Source: Todiramphus chloris collaris (lineage: Eukaryota > Chordata > Aves > Coraciiformes > Alcedinidae). Taken from it: a stretch of DNA of 64,000 nucleotides. Numbering within the stretch: position 1 is the first letter of the stretch; every line of letters begins with the position of its first letter. The position numbers were made by a program, and so were the translations under genes. A model generated the notes under the pieces. The model was not told where the DNA came from. It saw only the letters and a program-made list of their open reading frames with translations, and made no database searches. The stretch spans positions 10,576,184-10,640,183 of the forward strand of contig JANVCC010000011.1 in NCBI GenBank assembly GCA_025345505.1, written 5' to 3'. Below are positions 23,609-35,868 of the stretch, piece by piece.

Positions 23609-26600
23609 ACTCTTCAATATGCTATCAACATCAGTTGACTCCTATCATACCCTTGGATTGTAAACTCCTCCTTCCAATTGCAATCTCCTTCCTACAAGGT
23701 GCACAATACCTAGTAGACTGGGTCTGGGACTATGACTGTCAGTAGCAGCATCAGTAACAATAACGCGAGGGTTTTCACAGGCTTTGCTACAAAACAATAT
23801 TTAACTGAAAAGTCATACAGAAAATTCAGTGTTCATAACAGAAAAACTATGCTTAGGAAAGGGAAAAAAACTCCAGTTTTATTCTAAAGTGCCGGTCTTC
23901 AGATCACACAGAATAGCATAACAGCATTGGTGTCAGTAGAATAATGATGACTGATATGAAGAACAGATCTATTGGTCTTTCAGTAAAACTTAGGTAATAC
24001 ATAGGTCTCTTTCAGAAGGATTTATTGAGCTCAATATGCCATTAAAAGTTTTCACAGGAGTTTCATTTCATAGCTTTTAAACTAGCAAGATCTCAGTAAT
24101 CCCATGAGGGAAATAAAGTGTTGTCAGATGACCTAAGCACCCAGCATAATTTTTTTTAATGAAGCATTCCTAAACAACCTCGCAAGTCATTTATCCAAAA
24201 AAATCCATGAAGAAATGCAGATGCCAAATCTGTTCTGAACCAATTTGATCAGTACTCACATAAGCCTACCACCCACATCCTGCTCAGTCAAATCTTCTAA
24301 GCTTTCTTCAGCACTAACAATGGTGTTGTCCAATATTTTGGAAGGCTATTGATAAATGGCTAAATATAAAAAAGACAGTCTAGAAAAAAAAACCTGTTGT
24401 GAATCTATGTATCTACAGGGAGACTTGCAACTACCCCTGACTGCACCTAGAAACAGCAAACAGTCCTACAAAGAAAGGAAGGCTCCAAACCACATCAAAA
24501 GAAAGACCAGAAATCTTCTGTTCCTTCTATGCCCCTTACTGTTTCTAGGAATCTGTCAACATCCCTAATGATCTGATGAACTTCTACCAACTGCAGAGTG
24601 TCACACTGATCTCAAGGTCAGGAGAAGTGAGAAATACACCTACTAGCCAGAGCACAGAGAACTTTGCGTTCTCTAACAGCCTTCAAATACATAAGAATGG
24701 CAAATAAGAAAAATCAGGTCAAAAATACCATTTGCTTCAGGTTATTTTTTGTGAGGTTTCAAGGAAGCAATGGAGTAGCAAAAGCACTGGAATATCTACT
24801 CCTTGTAGAGCCATCAGGAACCCAGCATGGATTTGTGGTCCATCATATTTAATGTTGTTGAGTGATGCAGATGTATTAGTATTGATTTTTCTACACATTT
24901 GTCCCTTGCCAAGATGTAATCACTTATTAATAATACCAGAGATGTTATTCTAAGAAGTATTTTGTCTCCACATTTCTACTTTAATTTATTTTTCTCTTTT
25001 TTAACATGTTATTATCAGTCCTGAGAGCATGTGTACTAATATTTGCTCGGTACATTTTGCAACAAGGAATTATATCCATACCTACCTGACTAGATAACCT
25101 ATCTCTCCACCTTTTCCCGAATCATGGTTTAATTAGCCAATGTGTAGAATTATTTCTGACAGATAAGTTACAGCAAATTTGTAAAGAATGGTCTACGTGG
25201 CATATCAGACTGTTTCTACCAAATTCATTTTCTGACCTTTCAGGAGCATATTATTTTTCCAGCACTTTCCCTCATATTACACTAATTTTTTTAAATTAGT
25301 TATTTGTTAAGGAAAATACTTTGCAGAGATCTTGCAAAGTCTCATAACAGTAAGGTAAAATGCAAAGCTTGTGCATTGACACCAGCTGTCAGCTTTTAGT
25401 GAAAATGTTAAGAGACAGAGCCAAGGAAGAATTTGAAAGCATAATCTCATATATATCATGATGAATCATATCTTGAAACTTTTTACCTTAAGTAGCCTGG
25501 AAGGGTGATTGTGAGTTGTGAGATGTCTCTCCCATTTTGGAAAGTAACTACATAGCCTGTGGCAGATATATGTGCTAGAAGAATCAAAATTTACTAGCAG
25601 CTCTTAAAGATGGTTTGAATATATATTATTTAACAAAGTTATAGTAGCATCATTGGTAAATTTGTATTTGCAGAACTAGGCATATAGTAGAGATATAATA
25701 CCGTAGGAAGTCATGTAGACATAGGCCACATCACTCTACTGGTGATGAGGATTTCTGGTTTAAGTTCAGAATAGTATTTTTGCTTTCTAAAAGGTCTACA
25801 GTGAAATCCTAAAGATAGTTTTCTGGACATAAATGTCAGTAATGCTAGGGTAACACCATAAAGGTACCAGGATTCAGCATCATCATAAAGCATAAGATTT
25901 ACCTTCAAGCTACAAATGGCATCAAGACATACGTATATATGATTGAACCACTTTAGACTTTAATAAAGTATACCCCTTAAAATTAACATCACTGGAGAGA
26001 GGTAATTGTTCCATGTCCCATACCCCTTCCACGTGTGTTATACCTATTATTAATAAAAATAAGCACTGCACAGATTCTATATATATCTTAAGTGCAAACC
26101 AGATTAAGGTAAAAGGGAGGTCAGAAGGAAAAAAAAAAATAGAGGGTAGATGAGGGTTAGTTTTTAGAAATTATTTACCCCCTCACGTGTACTCAGCAGC
26201 AGAGACAACCACTTCTGATGAAGTGTGAAGAAGGGACACAGAGAAACCCCATCTGAGGTGCAGTTCTGAAACAGGGCTCAGTGACAGAAATGTGTCTTCT
26301 GCTTCCACAAAGAAATCCAGTGTGACAGATGGAGCAATCTGTAGCTGTGAGGTATATTTGAAGTTTGCATGTATTTATTTTTCCATATTTCTGTAATGTA
26401 ACTTTGTTGCCAGTAAATAATCAAGAACTTGGCCCTTCGCTTTACTAATTTTTCTCTGAAAGCGTGTCTGGTGCTCAAAGTGACTCAGATAATTCTGGAA
26501 AAAAATGGGGTGTTTTACTTCCGTGGAGGTAACACACCTAAGCAAAACAGTCTTCCAGACAGCCAGGAGCCAAGACAACTGCAGAACTTCCAGGAGTTGG

Positions 26601-27778
26601 TCTGTTTCCAACCATTTCTTTGTGAATTGATACTGTGAAATAGTAGGATCTCCCTTGGGGGTACTATCCTGACCCCACCTTGCAAAGTAGCAGGTGGTAA
26701 AAAGACAAGGCATGCTTTCAAGAAATTCCGTGTTGTTGTTGAGTGTTATAACTATCTCCTGGTATTTCTGAGTGAGATGCATCCTGTCCTTATCATATCC
26801 TAGTCCAAATGGCACCTTTCCAAATCTTTTTAACTTCATGTCAACAAGCCTGTTAACAATTCAGTGTCAAGCCTAAGTAATTTCAGGACTGGTTTATTCT
26901 TTTGATAAGAATGAAATAGCCAGCAAGCAATTGCTCTGCACATCTCCGGTTAGTACGCTCCTCTCCTTCATTCTCCCTTGCTTTGGACAGAATTGCAAGA
27001 GTCTGTACTCCCACCCCTGCCTTCTTATCCCTTTATGAGAGGGTGAACAACACCATAGGATCGGATGGCTCCAGGCCTACAGCTCTATGTAGCAGCAGTA
27101 AAGCAATATGTTTTGTTCTCCACAGCAATTCGGGAGAATTCAGTGAAGAGACTGTACCTGACTTATTAATAATGTTTTTATGAGACACTGAGATAGAAAG
27201 CCTTAAAATGTACCAGGGGAAAGAAAAGTCAAACACGTTGGCAGGTGCATTAAAGGCAGTAAGAATTCACCCTGTTAAACACCGAGCATCTACAACTCCC
27301 CTCCTTCCCTATGAGCTGTGGGCAATCAGCATTTTGCACCATCAGGTTCTTAAAGACATGGTTGCTTCTGTTAGGTTGAGAAATTCAGCTCCTAGGCACA
27401 GCAGAAGTTTGGTGCACAAGAACAAAGACTGTGAGAAATTAAAGTTTCTTTCAGTTTGGTTTGACGTGCAAGTAGAAGCTGCAAGACCTTTGACCCTTGC
27501 AGACCTCGGCAAATTAGGCTCCTACTGCAAGATGCAATTCTGCAATCATCATTTTTCCTTTCCCTAAATAAAATCAAGTTGCAGGTACATATAGAATATA
27601 AGTATAAAAAAACCTACTGTAACTTAGAAACAGAACAGCTTGAACAATCTCACCCCTGGGGAGAGAGGATAAGAGCAAGAACAAACTTCCAGTAACAAGT
27701 ATTAGCTCAGTGTTGGTAAACAGAATGCATTTGACGTACTTCTGGGAAACACCCTGTTATTACATCGTGGCACCCAGA
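23609..27778. other. Unique AT-rich sequence
   Basis: 4.2 kb with no recognisable gene. The longest open frame (154 codons, minus strand, 26375-26839) encodes no motif I know and stops only eight codons upstream of its first ATG. I treat it as a chance frame. Confidence 0.55.
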
Positions 27779-27822
27779 ATAGGGTAGAGTAGGGAAGGAT
27801 AGGGTAGGATAGGCTAGGCTAA
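27779..27822 (+). repeat. Imperfect (TAGGG/TAGGA)n minisatellite
   Basis: Irregular copies of TAGGG, TAGGA and TAGGC. It resembles the telomere hexamer only superficially, because the unit is five bases and degenerate. Confidence 0.75.
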
Positions 27823-29195
27823 TTTCTTGTTGAAAAAGAAGATAATTATCTTCTCTTCCAAAGTTTTAGATGATTAACATTATCTGAAACTTGGGAAAGT
27901 CTATTAGAAAGTTCATTCAAGTTCAAAAAATTTAGGATGAGTAATTTGTCTCAACTACATATATCTGAAAGATCTTTGAGTTCACAAATAAATCTAAGGT
28001 CATGTTCATTTAAGAATATTAATTACATAGTACATCTAAATATCCATATTATAAAACCAAATTCAAAGCAGTGAGGATCTTAGTTCAATATTAAGGGTTT
28101 TCACAATTTCAGTTTTCACAACTGAAAGATAACCATGAGGTTTAAATAAGAATACCAGCATAGTATTAAGTGTTTCTAATTAGAGAAAATTATTTTTTTT
28201 TAAATGATTAAAAGTTGTTAAATGAACTGTTAAATTAACCACTAAAATTACAAAACTTAGCATAACTTTGAGATTTCTGATTTCAATGCTTTTTTCCATG
28301 GCTAAACCAATTCTTTCTACTTTGCCTCATCCATCTGGGCCCCTGCTGGGAAATGTCATTAATGTTTCAGACCCCACTGAGTAGCAATAGTGCTACTTGC
28401 TGAACGGAGATAATTGAAACAGGGACAGGTATTTCTGAAAGTGTTTTCAGAATTCCTTAGAGACGCACATATAAATCTGGTAAATATTATTCAGCTTCCT
28501 ACAGAAACTGCTGCAGTAGAAGGGAAGACACCGGTGCTGCTCCTGTTTTGTTTCTGGAGCATGATGCAATACTTTGTTCAGTTTTCTACCAGGTTTCCAG
28601 GGCTTAGTCACAGGCAAAAGCTTCTCTGGCTTGCAACTCTGAAAGACATTTAACCACCTGGAGAAGGAAAGCAATTTTATACAAAAGAAACAGATATTAT
28701 TCAGTTGCTCCATCTTTCCAGCGAGAGTGTCCTTGGTCCTGCCAATACAAGCTCTCTGGTGTAACAATCTCCTGGCTGGCACCTCGCAAAGTGGTAACTC
28801 AGTAGCTGGTGTCTGAGAAACAGTGATTTGGGAGAATGATGACATGCAGTCATTGGAGCAGGTGCCACAGCCAGGCTTACCATCCATTCTCCACTGCAAG
28901 TTGTTCACAGAGCCTTACCTCACCATGGCAAGTGAAAACCAACTGCTTCTGGTAGGCTACAATGTGATTTTAGAGCATTTGGGGTGCTTTGGGGTAACTA
29001 GCAAGCAGACAATCTTCCCCTGTGATAAAGGTGGGGTGTCTTTGGTTCGCAAGGGTAAGAGCATGCATATTGCTTATCACATCAGGTCCTGCTCACATGG
29101 CAATACCACAAAGGTAAAGGTAAAGATAGTCAGCACTTGTCATTGTCCCAATGCTCTGGAAGAGACATGAAGCTTCCCAGAGACTGAAGGAAGCC
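27823..29195. other. Unique AT-rich sequence
   Basis: No gene recognised. An open frame of 153 codons on the minus strand (28447-28908) shows no motif and no coding-like composition that I can see. Confidence 0.5.
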
Positions 29196-29240
29196 CATAT
29201 ATATATATATACGTATATATATATATACACACACACACAC
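29196..29240. repeat. (TA)n(CA)n microsatellite with perfect palindrome
   Basis: Alternating TA interrupted once by ACGT, then CACACACACACAC. The 30 bases 29198-29227, centred on ACGT, form a perfect palindrome. This gives cruciform potential and a likely length polymorphism. Confidence 0.9.
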
Positions 29241-31244
29241 TTCAGTGTATATATTTCTTCTTGAGAGCCTGCTCCTGAGAACAGCCACATCTTTAGCTGT
29301 GGCCACCAGGCCTTTAGGGCAGGCCCTCTTCAGCAGGAGGCAAATTCTGAGGAACATAGATGCAGCAATAGGTGCAAACAAGCTTCCATCCCTCTGAGCC
29401 CTAGCTCTGTCTCTTTTGTTTATCAGGGATTATATTCCTGCTTTGCACATATACAGCAGCATCCTCAGTCTTTGAGGCATTACAAACTGCAAATGACTTA
29501 CAAAATACGGGCATGCATGCAAACTCCAACCATGTAGTACAGCAAAGCACAAATCATTTTTAATTGACTGAAGTAGATGTTGGCTAGAGGGGTTAGAAAG
29601 TCTGTACTACCACACAGAGGGGCTAGGGAATGCTGCTGCCTTAACTGCAGCTCTCTTGATACCACCAGTAAGAGGTCTGAAGAGAAAGTCCCGGTAGAAA
29701 AAATGGGTTTTTTGCACTGCAAGTGATTTCCAAATGACTAATTCCAACACTGGAAACAGCTCAGGCATGGCAGCACAGAGCTGTGAAGCTTGGTTTGTCC
29801 TGCTTCACAGCAGCTTCCTGCATAAACAAGCTCTTTCTTTCACATATCTTTTTACTCTTTCCAAATCCCATCACATTGCAATGCAAAGGAGGCTGAGTTC
29901 TGGATATTTATTTTTACCAAAACTGTTCTCATTTCTCCTTAGGTATTTCCACTGCAAATAACCCAGCTGGATGTAGTGACAGCATCCAAAATGTGATAAA
30001 ACATCAGAGACATGAAAGAGATCACCACTTAGCTTACTTGGAGGGGGCAGAGAGGTGGGGTAGTTTTTTATCTTTTCCCTGATTGCAACACCCCGTGTTG
30101 CTGGGTGAAGTGAGAAGCTTCTTGGGCCCAAGGGGGTCCCAGCTCTCAGGAGTCCAAACTGAGGGCTCTCCCTGCAGCCTTGGGCTGTTTGAGGCTGGGG
30201 CAGCGGCAGCAAGGGCTCTGGCTGGGGCTGTGCACCCATGAGCACCAGTCAGGGCACCTTCAGCCTACTGAAAGCCATAGTCAGTCCCAGCACATAGCAT
30301 GGAGGCAGAGACTGATAATTGCTCCCAAGACCTCATCCTGTCTTCTCCTCCTGCCAAGAGCTTGAAATGCCACTGCTTCTCCCAGGCAAGTGACTCAGTT
30401 TGTAATCAGCCCCTGCTCAATTGTGCAGGGTCAAGCAGCTGGAAGGATATCAGAGAGGGAAAGGTCTTCAGCCGGGTAGTAGAGATGAGTGGATGTTGGA
30501 TTCTTTAAACCTAATTGGGGGTCTTGGAGATGTCAAAGAATTGCAGTGCTCAATTTGCCCAAAGAAGCAATGTACAGCCCTTGGAAAACACAAAGCTATA
30601 GAAATGCTTCACTGGATGTCATTTGGATTTAACCGAAAGCTGACATTATTGTGATTAATTCCACTTCTTTCTCCCCTCCCACCTTCATATCCTCAAACAC
30701 GGCTAATTTTAGAAAGGAAGTCATGCTCCTTAGTCTCAGCAAGGCTTTCTGAAGGGATTTTTTTAAATTATTATTCCATTCATGCATTGTGTCAGTTAGT
30801 CCCAAAGAAAAGCATAGGTCAGCAGACCTAAATATGATATGATATGCTCCACTTAAAGTGAATGTCTATATCCCACAGCTGAACTGAAGTATTAGTTGAC
30901 TCCATCACCCTCGGCAGCCTAGAGTTCACTTTACAACCTGAATTGAGCTAACCTCACTTAACAGACACAGAAGTCAATAAACACTTCTGGGCAACCAATA
31001 AGACAACTGCATTTCCACAACAAATTATTTTGGGATTCTTATCCCATCACGATAACCAAATTTTAAAAGTAGCCTTAGTAATGGTACAGAGCTAAGTAGA
31101 AAGTGTTTAGTCATCTTTTATATGGGAGCTGGCTGGAGAAAGCCAGTCAATTTTTTTGTTCGGAATAGGTGTGCATTATCTCCACTTACCTGCTCTTTTC
31201 TTTGGCTGCATCAGTGATCTTTAGGCAAAACTGAGCAGTGTCTA
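29241..31244. other. Unique sequence with a GC-richer patch
   Basis: No gene recognised. At 30040-30290 the sequence becomes clearly richer in G+C (GGGCCCAAGGGGGTCCC, GGGGCAGCGGCAGC) and contains a perfect 7-base-arm hairpin at 30085-30101 (GCAACAC, CCC, GTGTTGC). This could be an unrecognised LTR fragment or a regulatory element. Confidence 0.5.
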
Positions 31245-31350
31245 GAACAAAACAAAACAAACAAACAAAACAAACAAAAAAAAAACAGAAACAAAAAGAA
31301 CTACACAAAAACCAAACAAACAAAGAAAAAAAAAACCTAACAAAACACAC
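31245..31350. repeat. A-rich (CAAA/CAAAA)n low-complexity tract
   Basis: Over 100 bases almost entirely of A and C on the plus strand, with irregular AACAA, AAACA and A9-10 runs. The phenylalanine-rich minus-strand frame across it is an artefact of this composition. Confidence 0.9.
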
Positions 31351-31479
31351 TACCACCATGAAATTGTACATTATCATAGGGCTTTCCTATATTTTTGAAT
31401 TGCAGCTTCTAAATAGAAGCCAGCTTCTATAGAGGTGGGCTTCAGCGAAATTTCAGATTGAAGTATTTTCTGTTAAAAG

Positions 31480-31769
31480 TGGGACACCTCCCACTAGACC
31501 AGGTTGCTCAAAGCCCCATCCAACCTGGATTTTAACATATCCAGTGATGGAGCATCCACAACTTCCCTGGGCAACACATTCCAGTGTCTCATCACCCTCC
31601 GTATGAAGAATTTCCTTCTTATTTCCAATCTAAACCTACCCTTTTCCAGTTTCAAACTGTTACTCCTCATCCTCAACTCTCTCAGCCTGTCCTCCTAGGA
31701 GGCTCCAGCCCTCTGATCATCTTCATAGCCCTCCTCTGGACCCACTACAAAAGATCCATGTCCATCATC
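31480..31769 (-). mobile_element. CR1 LINE fragment, ORF2 C-terminus, tail lost
   Basis: Minus-strand frame 31494-31676 reads GRFRLEIRRKFFIRRVMRHW, then LPREVVDAPSLDMLKSRLDG and ALSNLV: the CR1 C-terminal signature. The plus-strand start, CACCTCCCACTAGACCAGG, is the inner part of the 3' untranslated region. The terminal octamer tail is missing, so both the 3' tail and the 5' part are gone. The 5' truncation point is near CTCTGGACCCACTACAAAAG. It groups with 640, 11574 and 50051. Confidence 0.93.
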
Positions 31770-34700
31770 TATATATGATATGTATATTATACAATAAACT
31801 GTTATTCAATAAATTATTACTTTGCTACCACTATAGGCAGGTTGCAAAATAAGGTCAATTATCTAAACAAAATGCAAGTGAAATAACAAAATACAAGTGA
31901 AAGTACAAAATAGAAAAAAAAAACCAAACAAACAAGTTTCTGGGCTTTAAAATGAAAATTTTAGAAAATTTTCCCCACCCAACATTTTGTTGAAAGGCAA
32001 TATTTTGCGAATCCTGGATTTTGTTCTGAAGCCAATGAATTAATTTCTAATGACTTTCAAAATGTACAAATTTCAAAAGTGGCTAAGAAGGTGTTTTCCC
32101 TGAAAGCAGTAGCTTCCTCTGCATCGCCTGTGTGAACTGAAGTAATATTCCCAGAGCAGGTTTTATGGACCAATAGGAGAAAGGCATGTTTTAACTAAGA
32201 TGACTTCTCCAAGTTAAAGGGAAATTCTGAGACTTGTTGGCAGACTTCAGACACTGTCAGATGAGAAACATAGGGGAATCCATATTCTCTTTTTCAGTGA
32301 CATAATTTGCACTTGTCTTGCAAAACTATGCTGAAATGGCTTTGCATCTTATAAGAGGCATTGCCCACACAGAGAAGCCAAAAAAAACCATTATCTATGG
32401 GCAAAATAATCTCAGAGAGCAAAAATAAAGGGAATAGGCTAGAGATTTCTGTAGTGTCCCTGAGGAAGTGGATCCAAGGGCATCAAAGAGTGTGCAGAAT
32501 TTTTAAAATACATTTGAATAATGTCTTTGAAACAGAAAGAATGAGAAGACATGAAAAGCAATGCAAGAACCACTAATCTATAGCGCTCTGCTCACAGCCT
32601 GTGCAGGTAGCACATTGCCCCAAAACTTTCAAGTCTTACTGCCTGGCAGCCAACTCTGAGAAGGTACCAGAATAACTGGCCTTGGTTTTAACAGCTCATG
32701 ACCAAGAGCAGAAGCTCTCCAAATTGGGGTGTTTACTTGCAGACTTCCCCTCCTATTTTGGTGTGGCTGGAAGTGCTTCAGGGCAGGTGGATCTCCTGGC
32801 TTCAGATCTCATCAAGGAGCACTAGGGAGTCATAGTTGACTGATCTAACTAAAAAGTGAACATATATATTGGTTCCTTCTATTTACCAGCTATGTCCAGT
32901 GAACGCATTTCTTTACAGTGAAGGAAGGATCACCTTACCATTTCAACCTTTTACCTTTTTTTTTTTCTCCCCCCAAAGGCAAGATTCTTCTCTCTTCCCC
33001 CAGACTTGACAACTTGAAGACCACATGATACAACCTGACCAGAGTAAAGCTTGCTCAGCTGTACAGCTCATGGTGAGATTTCACAAAAAAAAAAACCCTC
33101 TTCCCTTGCACAAAAAACCCCAGGAGAAAATGCTGTTCACCAACTGGTCAGACAAGAGCCAGGGCCAGACCAAGTGAAGTAAGAAGGTTGCTTGTTTGAG
33201 AAAGGAAAGGAAAAAAGAAGTCCTATATCTTCTGCCACTTGCAAATTTTTTCTCAGGCTCAGGTACCTGATGAAACCTCATGCCTAAGAAAAGCAACACC
33301 AAAATAAAGACTATGGGCATTCCTGCCATCCTTGCTCCTGCTTAGATACCACTTCAAAGAAAGGGCCTTATGCACCTTTTTCACCTGGGGTCAGCTTCTT
33401 TAGGGGTAGGGCAGGAGCAAGAAGTTACGTGTGGCACAGATGCTGTGTGACCCATGAAAGGCCTGACCCAGCTGGCTTTTCCAGCTCCGCTTACTCTTGC
33501 CATCCACACTAACACCAAGCCTGGCAATTAAGCTGGTCTTAGGACAAGATTAATGACAGATTTGCACCTGTTTACACACAAGCAAGGGCCAGCCATAATC
33601 TGGTCTGTATAGATAAGTGGTTTATAGGGAAAAAAAACCTCTAAGCCACAGAAAACGAGAAACTGAAACCAAGTGTGGCCCAAAGTTGTTTTGTTTTAGA
33701 TCAAATGACACATACACAGTTTTTGAACTGTAGAATTTATGTGCTTTCTTAGTGTTTAATATTTAAAAAGATTGTTTGGCACTGGACATTCAGTACATGT
33801 CTTGCAAGGACTTGGCACAGAGAAGAGGTAAGTAATCAGAAATGCGCCAAAGACTTGTCAAGGAAAAAACTTACGCTCAATACTAATCAAGCTCAACTCT
33901 GTGCCAGTCCTCCCACTCATCCTTTCATAGGAGAGCTAAGTCTTTCAGCGTGAGTCTGCCCATACTGCTTCAAAGACAACCAACACATTTCACAGTCAGT
34001 TGACAAAAATGAAAGTTTGGGAGGTTGAAAACACCAAAAAAATACAACTCACCTTCTGCTCTGCAGCAAGGATTGCTGGGCACAGAGTTCTGCCTCTTCC
34101 TCTCGGAGGAATTCCAAGACTAAAAGATTTATTTTACAAGCCTGTGGCACTAATAGATACATTTCGGCATGCCCTCCACCCAAAGTGTTTCAATGCCAGT
34201 GCCATGGCAGCTCAACAGCAGCCACCATCTTTTTCTGCTACATACAAATTCACACTAGAGACTGTAGCAGAGACGGCAAACTCATTAGCGATGTCCCTCT
34301 GTGGATAAGAGATGCAGCTGCAGAGCAAAATCATTTCTTCCCTTGCCACCTTTCACATGCAGTGTGCTAAAGAGTTCCCCAGGCATACAGCCTGTGCCCA
34401 GCAGCATAGTGGGACAAAGACTCACAGATTTTGTCTGGGTTAGAGAGGAAGATGGTCTGTCCAAACTGTGTTTTCCTACTCTTTGTAGAGGAAAACCTCA
34501 CATGGGACAGCCATAGTCACCACCTCCCAGACTCAAGGTCCTGCCTGCTCATAGGGAGGCAAGCACAAGCTGAACTTACACACATCCCTTCTGCCCATCC
34601 CTTTAAAATTGCACTCATCACCTCCCTTAATAGTGAGGAAACCAAGTGTCTGTTTGCTGTAAAAATATTTCCTCTTCTCTTCCACCTTTCCTCCCAGGGA

Positions 34701-35718
34701 ATGAGGGAGCACCAGCAATATTAACAAGCGTGGCTCACAAAAGCCCTGCAGAGCCCAGCACACGTGTGGCAGGATGGAGACGGGGAGGTTAACCAGCTTC
34801 TCAGGAGTTAGGGTTAGACCTTGTCGCAGCCACAAGTGCTGTTAGTCCTCCTGTCACTTATTTACATGGCAACAAACACTTTCTGGATGACTTGTATCCA
34901 GGAATTGAAACAGGAAAGGCTATTCACACCACCTGGTTTTTTTGCATCTAAGTTAGCAGACTAGTCTCCCCAAGTACCTAAATTAAGTGCTTTGAATCAT
35001 CTCTGGAGTAATATCTCTATCTTCACTGACTACAGCAAGACCCCAGAGACACAAGCCTCCATCTGAATGGAGGTGATTATCGTTAGCTGGTGTGTACCCA
35101 TGTTTCCTGTACGGTTTATGTAGCCTGATTTAATTAAGCTTAAAAATAGGATGCATTAAAAAAAATCTTCTGAGGATCAAAACCAATTTACCCAATTTGT
35201 AATTGCTTGTGCACTGAAAGTCTCACTGACTTCAGGAGCATGGTCTGAAAACATTTAACAAACATTTTGTTATCTTTAAATGTCACATGCAGTATACACA
35301 CACAAAGTACACACGTGTTTAAGCATCTGCAGGGTCAGAACCGCATTTGGCTGGGAATCTGAACCAAACCACTTTCAAATTGTTGCCATTTAAAAAAATA
35401 TATTTCTATTTAGCACTACACCAAGATAAGAGCTTTTCCAAAATAATAAAAAAAAAAAAATAGCAGCATCCAGGTTCTTCCAGCTGACATGTACTCTTCT
35501 ACCTGCCACAGTTAAAAAGTATTCCCAAGTTTCCACATCACTCTTAACACTATCAAAGATGCTGCTTGTACAGCAAATGCTAAGAGACTGGGCTACCCTG
35601 GCTTCTGTGCCACTGAAACACAGGAGAAAAGAGAGGCACAACTTCTGTCGTTGGCAAACAGCATTAGAAAAATAAAATGAATCAATTAATCTTTCAGCTT
35701 CCAAAGCACATTGCAACA
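31770..35718. other. Unique sequence with small repeats
   Basis: No gene recognised. A two-copy 19-base tandem duplication lies at 31872-31909 (16 of 19 bases equal), followed by an A9-CCAAACAAACAAG tract at 31913-31935. T-rich runs occur near 32956 and an A12 run at 33083. Open frames are short and motif-free. Confidence 0.5.
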
Positions 35719-35868
35719 GAAAATAAAGAAAAAGAAAAGAAGGGACGAAAAGGAAAGAGGGAAAGAAGAGAGAAGAGAGGGAAAGAAGAGAGAAGAGAGG
35801 GCAGTTATTTTCTTGCTTTTTCTTTTTTTTTCTTTCCTGTTGTAATCCCTTTTCTTTCTCTCTCTAGC
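35719..35868. repeat. Polypurine tract followed by polypyrimidine tract
   Basis: 35719-35801 is almost all purine on the plus strand. It includes a perfect 20-base tandem duplication (35761-35780 and 35781-35800, GAAAGAAGAG repeated in each unit). After about six mixed bases the same strand becomes pyrimidine-rich (about 35808-35868, with TTCTTTTTTTTTCTTTCC and TTTCTTTCTCTCTCT). The two tracts are roughly complementary, so the region could fold back on itself or form a triplex. Confidence 0.85.

Noticed and set aside
26375-26839. 154-codon minus-strand open frame as a gene
   Set aside because: No motif, no similarity I recognise, no exon context. The length is within chance for this window.
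27779-27822. Interstitial telomeric repeat
   Set aside because: The unit is a degenerate pentamer (TAGGG/TAGGA/TAGGC), not TTAGGG.
28447-28908. 153-codon minus-strand open frame as a gene
   Set aside because: No recognisable domain and no supporting signals.
31186-31377. Phenylalanine-rich minus-strand peptide as a membrane protein
   Set aside because: It is the translation of an A-rich low-complexity tract.
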